The notes: generated by a model not told the origin, from the letters alone. A stretch of 64,000 nt of DNA from Sciscionella sediminilitoris (GCF_000737195.2 NZ_JALM01000036.1:62001-126000), one strand, 5' to 3'; shown: positions 8,792 through 18,311, numbered from the stretch's first letter. Translations and numbers: made by a program.

Positions 8792-9268
8792 GTGGACGCG
8801 ATCGACCGGAAACTCATCGCCATCCTCCGCGAGGACGGCAGGGCCACCTATGCCGAACTGGGCCGCGCGGTCGGGCTCTCCGCCTCCTCGGCGCACGAGC
8901 GGGTCGCCAAGCTGGAGAACTCCGGCGTGATCGTCGGCTATCACGCGGTCGTCGATCCGCGGGCCATCGGGCTCGGGGTGACCGCGCTCGTCGGGATCCA
9001 GCCCACCGACAACGCCGATGACGAGGAGGTCGCCGACGAGCTGGAGCGGCTGGCCGAGGTGGAGTCCTGCTACCGGGTCGCCGGTGAGGAGGCGTTCATC
9101 GTGAAGGTGCGGGTCGGCACGGTGGACGAGCTCGAACTCTCCCTCGGACGGCTGCGCCGCATCGGCGGGGTGGGCAGGACGCGCACCACCGTCGTGCTCT
9201 CCACCCGGTTCGAGAGCAGGCCGAATTCGAGCGAGGAGAGTGCGGGTACCCTTGGCGAACGTGAGTGA
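8792..9268 (+). CDS. Lrp/AsnC-family transcriptional regulator
   Basis: A 158-residue regulator. The N-terminal helix-turn-helix (DAIDRKLIAILREDGRATYA followed by ELGRAVGLSASSAHERVAKL) is canonical. It is followed by an AsnC-type ligand-binding and oligomerisation domain (residues about 70-145) with the usual CYRVAGEEAFIVKVRV strand. The GTG at 8792 puts the DAIDRKLI segment at the N-terminus, where the family has it; longer frames run back through the intergenic region. The final bases overlap the DUF4229 gene. The effector is probably an amino acid, but cannot be read from the sequence. Confidence 0.92.
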   Translation: MDAIDRKLIAILREDGRATYAELGRAVGLSASSAHERVAKLENSGVIVGYHAVVDPRAIGLGVTALVGIQPTDNADDEEVADELERLAEVESCYRVAGEEAFIVKVRVGTVDELELSLGRLRRIGGVGRTRTTVVLSTRFESRPNSSEESAGTLGERE

Positions 9269-9551
9269 AGGGCAACAGGAAGCAGCGCGGCCGTCCGGCG
9301 GACTCTGGGGCAATCTCGCGCTCTACACGCTCGCGCGGATCGCCATCATCGCCGTGGTGACGGTGGCGCTCATGCTCATCGGCGTCCCGCTGCTCGTCTC
9401 CCTCCCGGTCGCGATCATCGTGGCCTTCCCGATCTCCGTGTTCGCCTTCCGTGGCCTGCGCAACCGGACCACGGCCGCGCTCGCCGCCCGCACGGCGAAC
9501 CGGGACGCCGAGCGTGAGCGGCTGCGTGCCGAGCTCCGGGGTGGTCAGTGA
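9240..9551 (+). CDS. DUF4229 small membrane protein
   Basis: About 100 residues with two adjacent hydrophobic spans ([20 protein letters not shown] and [18 protein letters not shown]) and a basic C-terminal tail. This matches the actinobacterial DUF4229 proteins, whose function is unknown. Three in-frame starts are possible (GTG 9240, TTG 9252, GTG 9261). A GAGGAG site at 9233-9238 is too near the first and somewhat far from the others, so the true N-terminus is uncertain by seven residues. It overlaps the PLP enzyme gene downstream by a GTGA. Confidence 0.8.
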   Translation: MRVPLANVSEGQQEAARPSGGLWGNLALYTLARIAIIAVVTVALMLIGVPLLVSLPVAIIVAFPISVFAFRGLRNRTTAALAARTANRDAERERLRAELRGGQ

Positions 9552-10615
9552 CCGATCGCGAATGGGTCGCGAACGCCATCCGGGTGCTCGAGGCCGATGC
9601 GAACCGCAGCGCGGACACCCATCTGCACGTGTTCCCGCTGCCCGCGAGCTGGGGAATCGACCTTTACCTCAAGGACGAATCGGTGCACCCGACCGGTTCG
9701 CTCAAGCACCGGCTCGCCCGCTCCCTGCTGCTCTACGGGCTGGTGAACGGGAACATCTCCGCGGATACCGTGCTCATCGAGGCCTCCAGCGGCTCGACAG
9801 CGGTCTCCGAGGCGTACTTCGCGCGGATGCTCGGGCTCGAGTTCGTCACCGTCGTCCCGCGCAAGACCAGCAGGGAGAAGGTCGAGCTGATCGAGTTCTA
9901 CGGTGGCCGCTGTCACTTCGTGGATACTCCATCGGCCATCTACACCGAGGCCGAGCGGCTCGCCGCCGAGTGTCACGGCTACTACCTCGACCAGTTCACC
10001 TACGCCGAGCGTGCGACCGACTGGCGCGGGAACAACAACATCGCCGAGTCCGTGTTCGAGCAGATGCGCCTGGAGCGGTACCCGGTCCCGGAGTGGATCG
10101 TGGTCGGCGCGGGAACCGGAGGGACGAGCGCGACCTTCGGGCGCTACATCCGCTACCGCAGGTACGAGACCAGGCTCGCCGTCGTCGATCCGGAGAACTC
10201 CTCCTTCTTCGGAGCCTGGGAGACCGGGGCGCTCGACTACGCGACCGGGATGCCCTCGCGGATCGAGGGGATCGGGCGGCCGCGCTGCGAACCGTCCTTC
10301 CTGCCGCACGTCATCGACGACATGTTCGTGGTGCCCGATGCCGCGTCCATGGCCGCCATCCGGGTACTGCGTGAGCGCACCGGGCACTGGGCGGGCGGAT
10401 CCACCGGAACCAACCTGTGGGGCGCGTTCACCGTGATCGAGCGGATGCTGCGCGCCGGGCAGCGGGGCAGCGTGGTGACCCTGCTCTGTGACGGTGGTGA
10501 GCGCTATCAGCACACCTACTACGACGATGCCTGGCTCACCGAGAACGGCCTGCACACCGCGGAGTACATCGCCGCGATGGAGAACTTCCTGAGCACCGGG
10601 CGGCTCAGCGGGTAG
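9548..10615 (+). CDS. PLP-dependent cysteine synthase-family enzyme, Cds1-like
   Basis: A 355-residue fold-type II PLP enzyme. The PLP lysine lies in [13 protein letters not shown], the substrate loop in [15 protein letters not shown], and the phosphate-binding glycine loop in [15 protein letters not shown]. Overall it resembles Cds1 (Rv3684), a cysteine desulfhydrase, more than CysK or CysM, because it has the long C-terminal extension ([17 protein letters not shown] and beyond). The expected reaction is cysteine to sulfide, pyruvate and ammonia, although a synthase activity cannot be excluded. The start overlaps the DUF4229 stop, and the end overlaps the opposing DUF6191 gene by 11 bases. 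Confidence 0.82.
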   Translation: MTDREWVANAIRVLEADANRSADTHLHVFPLPASWGIDLYLKDESVHPTGSLKHRLARSLLLYGLVNGNISADTVLIEASSGSTAVSEAYFARMLGLEFVTVVPRKTSREKVELIEFYGGRCHFVDTPSAIYTEAERLAAECHGYYLDQFTYAERATDWRGNNNIAESVFEQMRLERYPVPEWIVVGAGTGGTSATFGRYIRYRRYETRLAVVDPENSSFFGAWETGALDYATGMPSRIEGIGRPRCEPSFLPHVIDDMFVVPDAASMAAIRVLRERTGHWAGGSTGTNLWGAFTVIERMLRAGQRGSVVTLLCDGGERYQHTYYDDAWLTENGLHTAEYIAAMENFLSTGRLSG

Positions 10616-10892
10616 TCGGCCGCCGCAGGCTCGCCGTTCCCTGATCCAGATCCACCCCATTGCCCGGCGGTGCGCCTTCGGCCTGTTCCTCGCGCATCAG
10701 CGAGACCGAGTCCCGGTGCTCGAGCTCATGGCGTTTGCTGCCGTAGAAGATCGCGGTGACCTCGTTGAAGTAGGTCGCGGTCACCGGGGTGCCTGCGGCT
10801 TTGCGCCTGCGCTGGCGGAGCAGCTCGTAGGCGCCGATGAGGACGACCGCGAGGACCCCGGCGGGGATCACGAAGGCCAATGCCGTCTGCAT
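10605..10892 (-). CDS. DUF6191 single-span membrane protein
   Basis: Ninety-five residues: one N-terminal transmembrane helix ([21 protein letters not shown]), a short basic stretch, and a soluble tail with [20 protein letters not shown] and [12 protein letters not shown], the conserved blocks of DUF6191 proteins. The function is unknown. The ATG is the only sensible start before the membrane helix. It converges on the PLP enzyme gene with an 11-base overlap and lies downstream of the acetyltransferase on the same strand. Confidence 0.8.
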   Translation of the reverse strand: MQTALAFVIPAGVLAVVLIGAYELLRQRRRKAAGTPVTATYFNEVTAIFYGSKRHELEHRDSVSLMREEQAEGAPPGNGVDLDQGTASLRRPTTR

Positions 10893-10930
10893 GTGCCAGG
10901 GAACGCGCGAGGCGGTACGCGAGTTCCGTT

Positions 10931-11437
10931 TCACACCAGCAAGCGGTGCAGCCGGATCTCCTCCAGTGGCGGGCTGCCCCGGATCGACTCCTGCTTGCGC
11001 GCCCCGTCCGCGCGCCAGCCGTGCGCTTCGTAGAACCGGCGCGCCCGCTCGTTCCCGTCGAGCATCCACACGACCGCCTCCCGATGGCCCGCCTCCAGCA
11101 GCTCGCGCAGTGCCGCGGTGTGCAGCAGGGTGCCGATCCCGCGCCGCCAATGGTCCGGATCCAGGTACAGCGCGTACAGCTCGCCGATCCCCGCCTCGCC
11201 CCGGTCCGGGCCGTGGCTGGCGAAGCCGAGCACGGTGCCCTTCTCGACCGCGACCAGGGTGCGGACCCCGCCCGTGCGGGTGAGTTTCGCGCGCAAATCG
11301 CTTGCCCGGTCTAGCACCGAGAGGGTGCGCAGGAATTCCTCGGGCATCAGTCCCGTGTAAGCGTGCTGCCAGGCACGAATCTGCGCCTTCGCGATGCCTT
11401 CGGCGTCTGCGGGGGTGGCCGCGCGAACCTCGGTCAT
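10931..11437 (-). CDS. GNAT-family N-acetyltransferase
   Basis: A 168-residue GCN5-related acetyltransferase. Motif A, which binds acetyl-CoA, is YLDPDHWRRGIGTLLHTAAL (R/Q-x-x-G-x-G/A type), preceded by the usual GELYAL strand and followed by VVWMLDGNERARRFYEAHGW, the family B-region. The ATG at 11437 gives MTEVRAATPADAEG, the standard first strand of the fold; a longer start would add twelve residues. The acceptor is unknown. Confidence 0.87.
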   Translation of the reverse strand: MTEVRAATPADAEGIAKAQIRAWQHAYTGLMPEEFLRTLSVLDRASDLRAKLTRTGGVRTLVAVEKGTVLGFASHGPDRGEAGIGELYALYLDPDHWRRGIGTLLHTAALRELLEAGHREAVVWMLDGNERARRFYEAHGWRADGARKQESIRGSPPLEEIRLHRLLV

Positions 11438-11506
11438 GCGGTGACCTTGCTCGCGAGCGTGCGCACCGAGCAAGCGAATTCATGACGTACTGGCAGTATG
11501 TGAAGG

Positions 11507-12280
11507 GTGGGTCGACAATTCACTCGCGGTCGCCGGGTGCTGGAGTATCTGGACCAGCATCCGAGGCTGCTCGCGTTCGTGGAACGGGTGCGCACCCTGC
11601 TCCCCGGGGATCCCGGCTACGGCGACCCGCTCTCGGTGAGCGGATCGCGCACCTCGAACGTGCTCGGCCAGCAGTTGGCCAACCTCGCGAACCGGAAACC
11701 GAGTGCCCTGCGGGAGTTCGGGCTCGGCGCGCTGCAGGTGTGGCAGGCCTACGCCTCCTCGCAGCCGAACGCGGTCGGCACCGCGGATGTGTCCCTGGTG
11801 TTCACCGATCTCGGCAAGTTCTCCGACTGGACGCTCAAGGTGGGCGACGATGCCGCGCTGGCCTTGCTGCGCGAGGTGAGCGCCGAGGTCGAGCCGATGA
11901 TCGGGATGCACGGCGGCAGGCTGGTGAAACGCCTCGGGGACGGCCTGATGGCGGTGTTCGCCGAGCCCGACGGCGCGCTCGAGTTCATGATCGGGGCCAG
12001 GGACGCGGTGGACGCGCTGGCCAGCAACGGGGACCGGCCCCGGATGCGCTGCGGTGCACACCTCGGCAAGCCGAGCAAACTGGGCGGGGATTACTTCGGC
12101 GCGGATGTGAACATCGCCGCCCGGGTCGCCGCCGCTGCCGCGCCCGGTGAGGTGCTCGTCTCGTCCAGCATGTACGAGCAGCTCGACCTCGATCGCCATG
12201 AACTGCGTAAACGCCTGTGGTTCCGGGCGAAGGGGGTGCCCGCGGAGGTGCGGGTGTACACCGTGATGGCCGACGACTGA
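11507..12280 (+). CDS. Class III adenylate/guanylate cyclase, soluble
   Basis: A 257-residue soluble cyclase. Residues about 94-250 form the catalytic domain; the N-terminal 90 residues are helical with no recognised sensor domain. The metal-binding aspartates are D101 in VFTDLGKFS and D145 in KRLGDGLMAVF. The purine-specifying K141 and the transition-state residues N202 and R206 (VNIAARV) are present, so activity is expected, more likely on ATP because of the Lys. The GTG at 11507 follows an AAGG directly. It is divergent from the acetyltransferase gene. Confidence 0.88.
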   Translation: MGRQFTRGRRVLEYLDQHPRLLAFVERVRTLLPGDPGYGDPLSVSGSRTSNVLGQQLANLANRKPSALREFGLGALQVWQAYASSQPNAVGTADVSLVFTDLGKFSDWTLKVGDDAALALLREVSAEVEPMIGMHGGRLVKRLGDGLMAVFAEPDGALEFMIGARDAVDALASNGDRPRMRCGAHLGKPSKLGGDYFGADVNIAARVAAAAAPGEVLVSSSMYEQLDLDRHELRKRLWFRAKGVPAEVRVYTVMADD

Positions 12281-12294
12281 ACCGTTCGCCGGTC

Positions 12295-12810
12295 TCAGAC
12301 CTCCCGGGTGCTCGCCCGGTGCCGCGCGGCGAGCTCCGCGTAGATGCGGCTGTTGTGCTCCACCCACTCGCGCGCCGTCTCGCTCATCGGCTCGATCCGC
12401 TTGGCCGGTGCGCCCATGGCGGTCATGCCCGCGGGGATCTCGGCGCCCGGCGGGACCAGCGCACCGGCCGCGATGAGGGCCGCTTCCCCGACGGTGGCCC
12501 CGTCGAGCACGGTGGAACCGTTGCCGATCAGGGCCCCGGCTCCCACCTGCGCCTCGTGCACCACACAGGAATGCCCGACGGTGGCGCCGCGGCCGATGAC
12601 GGTGCCCGCGCTTGCGCAGTGGATCACGGTGTTGTCCTGGACGTTCGCCCGTTCCTCGACGCGGATCGGGCCGAAGTCGGCGCGCAGCACGGCGCCGTAC
12701 CAGACCGAGGCGCCTGCCTCCACGGTCACATCGCCGATCAGGGTGGCGGTCGGCGCGATCCACGCGTCCTCGTGCACGTTCGGGGTCTTGCCCTCGAAGG
12801 AGAACAGCAT
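12295..12810 (-). CDS. Gamma carbonic anhydrase-family hexapeptide-repeat protein
   Basis: A 171-residue left-handed beta-helix protein with repeated [LIV]-G-x-x-x-x hexapeptides (TLIGDVTVEAGASVWYGAVL and similar) and a C-terminal helix. The three likely zinc-binding histidines are in NTVIH, VGHS and CVVHE, and the RADFGPIRVEERANVQDN segment matches bacterial YrdA/gamma-CA proteins. The role may be CO2 hydration or simply metal-bound structural, since many members show no measured activity. Its start is only 18 bases from the divergent siderophore-interacting protein start. Confidence 0.88.
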   Translation of the reverse strand: MLFSFEGKTPNVHEDAWIAPTATLIGDVTVEAGASVWYGAVLRADFGPIRVEERANVQDNTVIHCASAGTVIGRGATVGHSCVVHEAQVGAGALIGNGSTVLDGATVGEAALIAAGALVPPGAEIPAGMTAMGAPAKRIEPMSETAREWVEHNSRIYAELAARHRASTREV

Positions 12811-12828
12811 GGCTTTAGCATTTCACCG

Positions 12829-13602
12829 GTGAGCGGTACGAAACAACGCAGCAGGAGAAGGGCCCGGCCCACGCAGACGCGGCTGTTCCGCGCGCCGGTC
12901 TTGCGCACCGAGCGAATCACTCCGGGGATGCAGCGGGTCACCCTGTGTGGCGGCGACCTCGGCGAGTTCGTGAACGCGGGCACCGATTCGCACGTGGTGC
13001 TGTACTTCTACGCCGAGGGTGCCGAACTGCCCGAGCCGCTGACCGCGACCACCGCGCGGGCCGCGTTCGCCGCGGTGCGCCCCGAGATGCGCAGCTACAC
13101 GATCCGCCGCTTCGACGCGCGGACCACCGAGCTGGACATCGACTTCGTGCTGCACGCCGAGTCCGGCCCGGCCGCTAGCTGGGCAAGGGACGCGCGCCCC
13201 GGTGACGAGCTGATCTTCGTCGGTCCGTCCCCGGCCTATGAACCGGACCCGGAGGCGAGCGGTTACCTGCTGATCGGGGACGAGAGCGCGCTGCCCGCGA
13301 TCCAGGCGACCCTGCCCGAGCTGAACCCGGCGATCCCGGTCACGGTCCTGGTCGAGATCGCCGACGAGGCCGAACGCCAGCCCATGCCGGTTCCGGTGAC
13401 CTGGGTGCACCGCGAGGGCGGTGAGCTTGCCGATCCCGGCCGGCTGCGTGCCGCGCTGGCGGGGATCGAGCTGGACCCGGGCCTGGACGTCTGGCTGGCC
13501 GGGGAGCGCACGGTCATGCACGAGCTGCGCCGGTTCCTGCTCGAGGCGGGGCTGCCGCGTGACCGGGTGCGACCGACCACATACTGGCGGGCGGGAACCT
13601 GA
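12829..13602 (+). CDS. Siderophore-interacting protein (FAD-binding ferric reductase)
   Basis: A 257-residue member of the ViuB/SIP family. The FAD-binding motif RSYTIRRFD lies near residue 90, and the C-terminal NAD(P)H-binding region includes [20 protein letters not shown]. SIPs reduce ferric siderophore complexes in the cytoplasm to release iron. The GTG at 12829 was chosen because it precedes the basic N-terminal tail and the [20 protein letters not shown] barrel start. No siderophore synthesis or uptake genes are nearby. Confidence 0.88.
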   Translation: MSGTKQRSRRRARPTQTRLFRAPVLRTERITPGMQRVTLCGGDLGEFVNAGTDSHVVLYFYAEGAELPEPLTATTARAAFAAVRPEMRSYTIRRFDARTTELDIDFVLHAESGPAASWARDARPGDELIFVGPSPAYEPDPEASGYLLIGDESALPAIQATLPELNPAIPVTVLVEIADEAERQPMPVPVTWVHREGGELADPGRLRAALAGIELDPGLDVWLAGERTVMHELRRFLLEAGLPRDRVRPTTYWRAGT

Positions 13603-13666
13603 CGGCCGGGCACAGCCGTTGAACACAGTAGCTTTGACAAAGGGGAGGATTCCGAAAGGGAACGCC

Positions 13667-14524
13667 GTGCACAAGCATTTCAATGGGCTGAAGACCGCCG
13701 TACTGCTTGGCGGGATGAGTGCGCTCATCGTGGTGATCGGTTCCTTGTTCGGGCGGACCGGCCTGATCATCGCGGTGGTCGTGGCGCTGGCGATGAACGC
13801 CTACACCTACTTCAACTCCGCGACGCTCGCCCTGCGGGCCATGCGCGCCCAGCCGGTCTCCGAGGCCCAGCAGCCGACCATGTACCGGATCGTGCGCGAG
13901 CTCGCCTCCAAGGCGCGCCAGCCGATGCCCGCGCTGTTCGTCTCGCCGACCGCCGCGCCCAACGCCTTCGCGACCGGGCGCAGTCCACGGCACGCCGCGG
14001 TGTGCGCGACCAACGGCATCCTCGAACTGCTCGATGAGCGCGAGCTGCGCGCCGTGCTCGGGCATGAGCTGTCGCACGTCTACAACCGCGACATCCTGAT
14101 CTCCTGCGTCGCGGGTGCGATGGCCTCGCTGGTCTCCATGCTGGCGAACCTCGCCATGTTCGCGGGCATGTTCGGCTTCGGCGGGGACGACGACCGGCCG
14201 AACCCGCTCGTCATGCTGCTGATGGCGCTGCTCGGCCCGATCGCGGCCGCCGTGGTGCAGATGGCGATCAGCCGTTCCCGCGAGTACCAGGCCGACCAGT
14301 CCGGCGCGGAGCTCACCGGAGACCCGCTCGCGCTCGCCTCCGCGCTGCGCAAACTCGAGTACGGCACCCGGGCCGCCCCGCTCGTCCAGGAACCCAAGGT
14401 CGTTTCCCAGGCGCACCTGATGATCGCGAACCCGTTCCGCCCCGAGGGCCTGTCCAAGATGTTCTCCACTCACCCGCCGATCGCCGACCGGATCGCGCGG
14501 CTGGAGCGGATGGCCCGCGATTAG
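13667..14524 (+). CDS. htpX: Zinc metalloprotease HtpX
   Basis: A 285-residue M48B membrane protease for quality control of membrane proteins. Two N-terminal spans (residues about 10-50) precede the catalytic [12 protein letters not shown] (H133, E134, H137); two further spans follow, and the third zinc ligand lies in [13 protein letters not shown]. The GTG at 13667 has an AAAGGG six bases upstream. The last codons overlap the opposite-strand rmlA by four bases. Confidence 0.95.
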   Translation: MHKHFNGLKTAVLLGGMSALIVVIGSLFGRTGLIIAVVVALAMNAYTYFNSATLALRAMRAQPVSEAQQPTMYRIVRELASKARQPMPALFVSPTAAPNAFATGRSPRHAAVCATNGILELLDERELRAVLGHELSHVYNRDILISCVAGAMASLVSMLANLAMFAGMFGFGGDDDRPNPLVMLLMALLGPIAAAVVQMAISRSREYQADQSGAELTGDPLALASALRKLEYGTRAAPLVQEPKVVSQAHLMIANPFRPEGLSKMFSTHPPIADRIARLERMARD

Positions 14525-15393
14525 AGCAGGGGCCTGGCCAGGTTCACGATGTACTCGCCGTATCCGGTCTTCGCGAGCTTCTCGCCGAGTGCCAGGCATT
14601 CCTGGGCGCTGATGTAGCCCATCTTCAGCGCGATCTCCTCCGGGCACGCGATCCGCACCCCGGTGCGGTGTTCGAGCACCTGCACGAACTGGCCCGCTTC
14701 GAGCAGCGAATCGTGGGTTCCGGTGTCCAGCCAGGCGAACCCGCGGCCGAGGTCGATCAGCCGGGCCCGCCCGGCGTTCATGTACGCCAGGTTGACATCG
14801 GTGATCTCCAGCTCGCCACGCGGCGAGGGCTTCAGGTTCTTCGCGATCTCGACGACTTCGTTGTCGTAGAAATAAAGGCCGGTGATCGCCCGGTTCGAGC
14901 GCGGATTCTCCGGCTTTTCCTGCAGCGAGACGAGCTTGCCTTCCGCATCGCATTCACCGACACCGTACCGGCTCGGATCCTTGACCGGATAGCCGAAAAG
15001 CACGCAGCCGTCCAGCTCGGCCGCCTGCTTGTGCAGTACGTTTCCGAACCCTTTTCCGTAGAAAATATTGTCCCCGAGCACGAGCGCGACGCTGTCGTTT
15101 CCGACGAATTCCTCGCCGATCACGAACGCCTCGGCGAGCCCGTTCGGTTCCGGTTGTTCCGCGTACGAAATGCTCAACCCGAACTGGCTCCCGTCGCCGA
15201 GCAGGCGCTGGAAATTCGGCAGATCGGACGGCGTGGAGATGAGCAGGATGTCCCGGATCCCGGCCAGCATCAGCACCGAGATCGGGTAGTAGATCATCGG
15301 CTTGTCGTACACCGGAAGCAGCTGCTTCGAGGTGGCCAGCGTGATCGGGTGCAACCGCGTTCCCGAACCTCCGGCGAGCACAATACCTTTCAT
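14521..15393 (-). CDS. rmlA: Glucose-1-phosphate thymidylyltransferase
   Basis: A 290-residue nucleotidyltransferase that makes dTDP-glucose, the first step of dTDP-L-rhamnose synthesis for the cell wall linker or for secondary metabolites. The N-terminal nucleotide-binding motif [11 protein letters not shown] and the PKP-like [12 protein letters not shown] are present, as is the substrate loop [11 protein letters not shown]. rmlB, rmlC and rmlD are not in the window. The start lies eight bases after the yajQ stop, so the two may be co-transcribed. Confidence 0.95.
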   Translation of the reverse strand: MKGIVLAGGSGTRLHPITLATSKQLLPVYDKPMIYYPISVLMLAGIRDILLISTPSDLPNFQRLLGDGSQFGLSISYAEQPEPNGLAEAFVIGEEFVGNDSVALVLGDNIFYGKGFGNVLHKQAAELDGCVLFGYPVKDPSRYGVGECDAEGKLVSLQEKPENPRSNRAITGLYFYDNEVVEIAKNLKPSPRGELEITDVNLAYMNAGRARLIDLGRGFAWLDTGTHDSLLEAGQFVQVLEHRTGVRIACPEEIALKMGYISAQECLALGEKLAKTGYGEYIVNLARPLL

Positions 15394-15401
15394 CGGATTC
15401 C

Positions 15402-15893
15402 TCAGCGGTAGTTCGTGAATTGCAGTGCTATGCCGAAGTCCTTGTTCTTCAGCAGCGCGATCGCGTCCTGCAGCGCATCCTTTTTCTTGCCGGTCACCCG
15501 CAGCTGGTCGCCCTGGATCTGCGCCTGGATGCCCTTGGGTGCCTCATCGCGCAGATACTTCGAGATCTGCTTCGCCTTGTCCTGCTCGATTCCCTGGACG
15601 ATCGTGCCCTTGATCCGGTACGCCTTGCCGGAGAGCTCCGGTTCGCCCGCGTCGAAGGACTTCAGCGAGATGCCGCGCTTGACCAGCTTCTCCTTGAACA
15701 CCTCGAGCGCGGCGCGCACCCGCTCCTCGGTGTCCGCGACGATCGTCACCGCTTCCTCGCCGGCCCAGGAGATGTCCGCGTTCACCCCGCGGAAGTCGAA
15801 CCTCGTCGAGAGCTCCTTGGCTGCCTGGTTCAGTGCGTTGTCGGCTTCCTGGCGGTCGACCTTGCTCACCACGTCGAACGACGGATCGGCCAT
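15402..15893 (-). CDS. YajQ family nucleotide-binding protein
   Basis: A 163-residue protein with two ferredoxin-like halves, beginning [20 protein letters not shown] and ending [12 protein letters not shown], both diagnostic of YajQ. Some homologues bind c-di-GMP and regulate transcription; others bind RNA or ATP. The ATG at 15893 is preferred over the ATG six bases upstream because the GAAGGGG site is then about eight bases away. It lies upstream of rmlA on the same strand. The c-di-GMP link is noted because an RsiG homologue is also in the window. Confidence 0.92.
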   Translation of the reverse strand: MADPSFDVVSKVDRQEADNALNQAAKELSTRFDFRGVNADISWAGEEAVTIVADTEERVRAALEVFKEKLVKRGISLKSFDAGEPELSGKAYRIKGTIVQGIEQDKAKQISKYLRDEAPKGIQAQIQGDQLRVTGKKKDALQDAIALLKNKDFGIALQFTNYR

Positions 15894-16031
15894 CGTCATC
15901 GCCCCTTCCCGCCGCGACCTGCACGGCATCCTGGTCTGCTCGCCAGCCGATCGTAGTCTGCCCACCCCCCGTGCAGAGCGCCCGGAGTCGTTGGTATCGT
16001 ACTTCGCGCGGTCACCAAGTGGCCGCAGCAA

Positions 16032-16113
16032 GGCGGCTTGCCCGAGTGGTCAAAGGGAGCAGACTGTAAATCTGTCGGCATTGCCTACGAAGGTTCGAAC
16101 CCTTCAGCCGCCA
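16032..16113 (+). tRNA. tRNA-Tyr (GTA anticodon)
   Basis: A class II tRNA of 82 bases with a long variable arm. The acceptor arms GGCGGCT (16032-16038) and AGCCGCC (16106-16112) pair perfectly, with discriminator A at 16113. The anticodon GTA is at 16066-16068 in the loop CTGTAAA, and the T-loop is GGTTCGAACCC. No CCA is encoded. A strong hairpin follows ten bases downstream. Confidence 0.96.
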
Positions 16114-16122
16114 CACCAGCCG

Positions 16123-16167
16123 AAACGGCCCTCGCATCCAGAAAAACTCCGGTGTGAGGGCCGTTTT
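16123..16167 (+). terminator. Intrinsic terminator after tRNA-Tyr
   Basis: A 14-base-pair stem pairs AAACGGCCCTCGCA (16123-16136) with TGTGAGGGCCGTTT (16153-16166) with one G-U wobble and no mismatch, followed by T residues. As the left arm begins with A residues, it could also stop transcription coming from the opposite strand, where the DUF3800 gene ends at 16278. Confidence 0.85.
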
Positions 16168-16277
16168 GTGTGTGCGGTCATTGGCACCTCGGCTGGCAGT
16201 CGCCGGTCGATCCGCGGATGCGGTCGGAAGTGAGCCGGGGAGCGTGCCCGCGTCGTCGTGGGACCCCCGGTTTCGCG

Positions 16278-16790
16278 TTATCTCGGGGGTAGTTCAAGCA
16301 GTTCGATCGGGTGGGCTTCAGACACGAGATCCCATGGCCTGCTTTCACCGTGATGCTGTGCGCTGACGTAGGCGCTTGCCACGAAGTCCGCCAGCTGAAG
16401 TAGCGGCTCTCGTTTAGGGCGGTGGTCGATCCGCAGCGCGGATGTGACGGTCCGGGATCGGCGTAAGCGGTCGAGGGTACGACGATCATGTTTGTCTCCG
16501 CCGCCACGTGTCTCCATCACCACATGCTCGACCTGTTCGTGGAACTGCAGCGTCGGCCGGAGCTGCGTCAGTATCCGTGCCCGCGCACGCTCCTGCCCGG
16601 TCGGTGTGCTCGTAGCGGCGAGCAGGAATCCACCGTGCAGCGGCATGGCTGCGATTACGGCTGCCAGTTCGATGCGCCTGCTCGGTGTTTCGTCGTAGAA
16701 ATGCCACGGCCGGTTCTGGAATTGAGCCGCCCGGATCATCTCGGTGATCACCTCATGATCGGCAATCGAAGTCAGTACGGCGGCGATCAC
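16278..16790 (-). CDS. DUF3800-family protein, start codon unclear
   Basis: The frame carries both hallmarks of DUF3800 proteins: an N-terminal YLDESGYL segment and a C-terminal LQLADFVASAYV segment, thought to be part of an RNase H-like acidic active site. The coordinates given start at the first usable GTG. The YLDESG motif is upstream of it, in frame, between about 16790 and 16859, but that stretch has no ATG, GTG or TTG before the in-frame TAG at 16860-16862. So either the gene is 5'-damaged or it uses an unusual start. Family members occur near mobile elements and defence genes; nothing else here supports that context. Confidence 0.6.
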   Translation of the reverse strand: MIAAVLTSIADHEVITEMIRAAQFQNRPWHFYDETPSRRIELAAVIAAMPLHGGFLLAATSTPTGQERARARILTQLRPTLQFHEQVEHVVMETRGGGDKHDRRTLDRLRRSRTVTSALRIDHRPKREPLLQLADFVASAYVSAQHHGESRPWDLVSEAHPIELLELPPR

Positions 16791-16940
16791 GGACAGCCGG
16801 TGACCGGGAGCCGTGAGATAACCGGATTCGTCCAGGTACGCGATGACATGGTCGGATACCTAGACAACCTACCCGGGTGGTCCTGCCATTTCAGAGCGGT
16901 GCTCCTTGGGGGATCATTCGTTGCCATGGCGCCGGTTTGG

Positions 16941-17546
16941 CTACTGCTCCACTTCGCGGCGCCCGCTGCACAGGTACACATAAGCGGGCGGGACATTGCG
17001 CACCACGGTGCGGGAGATGTGCACCTGGTCGAAGTTCTCCTCGAGCAGCGCGCGGAACCGCCGTGCCCCGGAGAGGATGGCGGTGTGCCGGTAGGTGAAG
17101 GTGGCGAAGAATCCGTGTTTGGGCAGCATGGCGCGGATCTCGCCGAGGATGGCGCGCTGTTTGGCGTCGCCGAAGATGGACCAGGGCAGCCCGCACACGA
17201 TGGCGTCGAGTTCGTCGACTCCGTGCTCGGCGAGCAGTTTGCCGAGGTCGGCGGCATCACCGCGGAGCACGGTCACGGAGGGATATTCGCGTTCGAGGTG
17301 CTCGGCCATGCTCGGGTCGATCTCGACGGCGAAGTGCCGCCCGCCTTCGGGGAGGCGTTCGTCGATGGCCTCGCAGGCTGATCCGGTGCCCGCGCCGAGT
17401 TCGGCGACGATGGGGTTTCCCCTGGTCGGCACGATCTTGGCGAGGGTTTCGGCGAGCTGCCTCGAGGATGGCCACACGGCTCCGACCGCGCCCGGGTTGC
17501 GCAGGGCTTGCTTGACGAACAGACCACGGGCCGATTTGGTTGCCAT
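16941..17546 (-). CDS. SAM-dependent methyltransferase, PmtA-like
   Basis: A 201-residue class I methyltransferase. The SAM-binding glycine motif is VAELGAGTGS near residue 50, followed by an acidic strand end (FAVEIDPSM) and a motif-II region AIVCGLPWSIF. The preceding FVKQALRNPGAVGAVWPSSR segment is characteristic of bacterial phospholipid N-methyltransferases and rRNA-adenine-dimethylase-like relatives. The substrate is not certain. The ATG at 17546 is 33 bases from the divergent reductase start. Confidence 0.8.
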   Translation of the reverse strand: MATKSARGLFVKQALRNPGAVGAVWPSSRQLAETLAKIVPTRGNPIVAELGAGTGSACEAIDERLPEGGRHFAVEIDPSMAEHLEREYPSVTVLRGDAADLGKLLAEHGVDELDAIVCGLPWSIFGDAKQRAILGEIRAMLPKHGFFATFTYRHTAILSGARRFRALLEENFDQVHISRTVVRNVPPAYVYLCSGRREVEQ

Positions 17547-17579
17547 GACCACCAGGGTAGAGGTCGGCCTGGTATTGAG

Positions 17580-18311
17580 GTGGATGTGTGGCAGATCTGG
17601 CCTGAGCAGGCCCAACTCGATGAGCAGGCGCTCGAGCGGCGGTATTCCTATCCGGACCGCTGGCTGGTGGTGAACTTCGTGTCGAGCGCGGACGGGGCGG
17701 TGGAATCGGGCGGGCATTCGGCTCCGCTGTCCACGCCACCCGATCGCGTGGTGTACCGCCTCGGGGGTGACCTGGCGGACGTGGTGCTGCTCGGCGCGGG
17801 CACGGCGGTCGGCGAGGGGTTCCACGGGATGCGTCCCGACGAACTGACCGCGCGCCGCCGTGCGGAGTACGGGCTGGCCCCGGTGGCCCCGATCGCGGTG
17901 GTGAGCACGGGGCCCTCGCTCCCGCCGGACGCGCCGGTGCTGACCGATGTCCTGACTCCGAGCATCGTGCTGACCTGCGGTGATGTTCCCGTCGAGCGGC
18001 GCAGGGCGTGGGCGGGAACCGGTTCCGAGGTGATCGTGGCCGGGCGGGATCGGGTGGACCTGGCCGCGGCGCGGTCGGCGCTGGAGGAACGCGGGCTGCA
18101 CCGGATCGACTGCGAGGGCGGGCCGACCCTGTTCGGTTCGCTGCTCGAGCAGGGGCTGGTGGACGAGCTGCGGCTGACGCTGGCGCCGATGCTGCTTTCC
18201 GGGCCCGCCGGACGTATCGCGGCGGGTGCACCGGTCGACGCGCGGCTGCGGCTGGACTCGGTTCTCACGCAAGCGGATACGCTGCTCATGCGTTATCTCG
18301 TCGAACGATAA
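17580..18311 (+). CDS. RibD C-terminal (dihydrofolate reductase-like) family reductase
   Basis: A 243-residue NADPH-dependent reductase of the RibD_C/DHFR-like fold. The first strand WLVVNFVSSADGAVE and the C-terminal EGGPTLFGSLLEQGLVDEL block are the usual signatures; the latter binds NADPH. Family enzymes reduce pteridine or riboflavin precursors such as diaminohydroxy-ribosylaminopyrimidine phosphate, but the fused deaminase domain of RibD is missing. The start could be GTG 17580 or GTG 17586. A consensus AAGGAGG lies over its stop codon and serves the FolP2-like gene 13 bases downstream. Confidence 0.85.
   Translation: MDVWQIWPEQAQLDEQALERRYSYPDRWLVVNFVSSADGAVESGGHSAPLSTPPDRVVYRLGGDLADVVLLGAGTAVGEGFHGMRPDELTARRRAEYGLAPVAPIAVVSTGPSLPPDAPVLTDVLTPSIVLTCGDVPVERRRAWAGTGSEVIVAGRDRVDLAAARSALEERGLHRIDCEGGPTLFGSLLEQGLVDELRLTLAPMLLSGPAGRIAAGAPVDARLRLDSVLTQADTLLMRYLVER

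Noticed and set aside
13514-14953. 479-codon minus-strand frame across htpX and rmlA
   Set aside because: It conflicts with both genes, each with full catalytic motifs, and has no recognisable domain.
16113-16940. Genomic island attached at tRNA-Tyr
   Set aside because: No integrase, no repeat of the tRNA 3' end and no mobile genes follow; only the DUF3800 gene hints at it.
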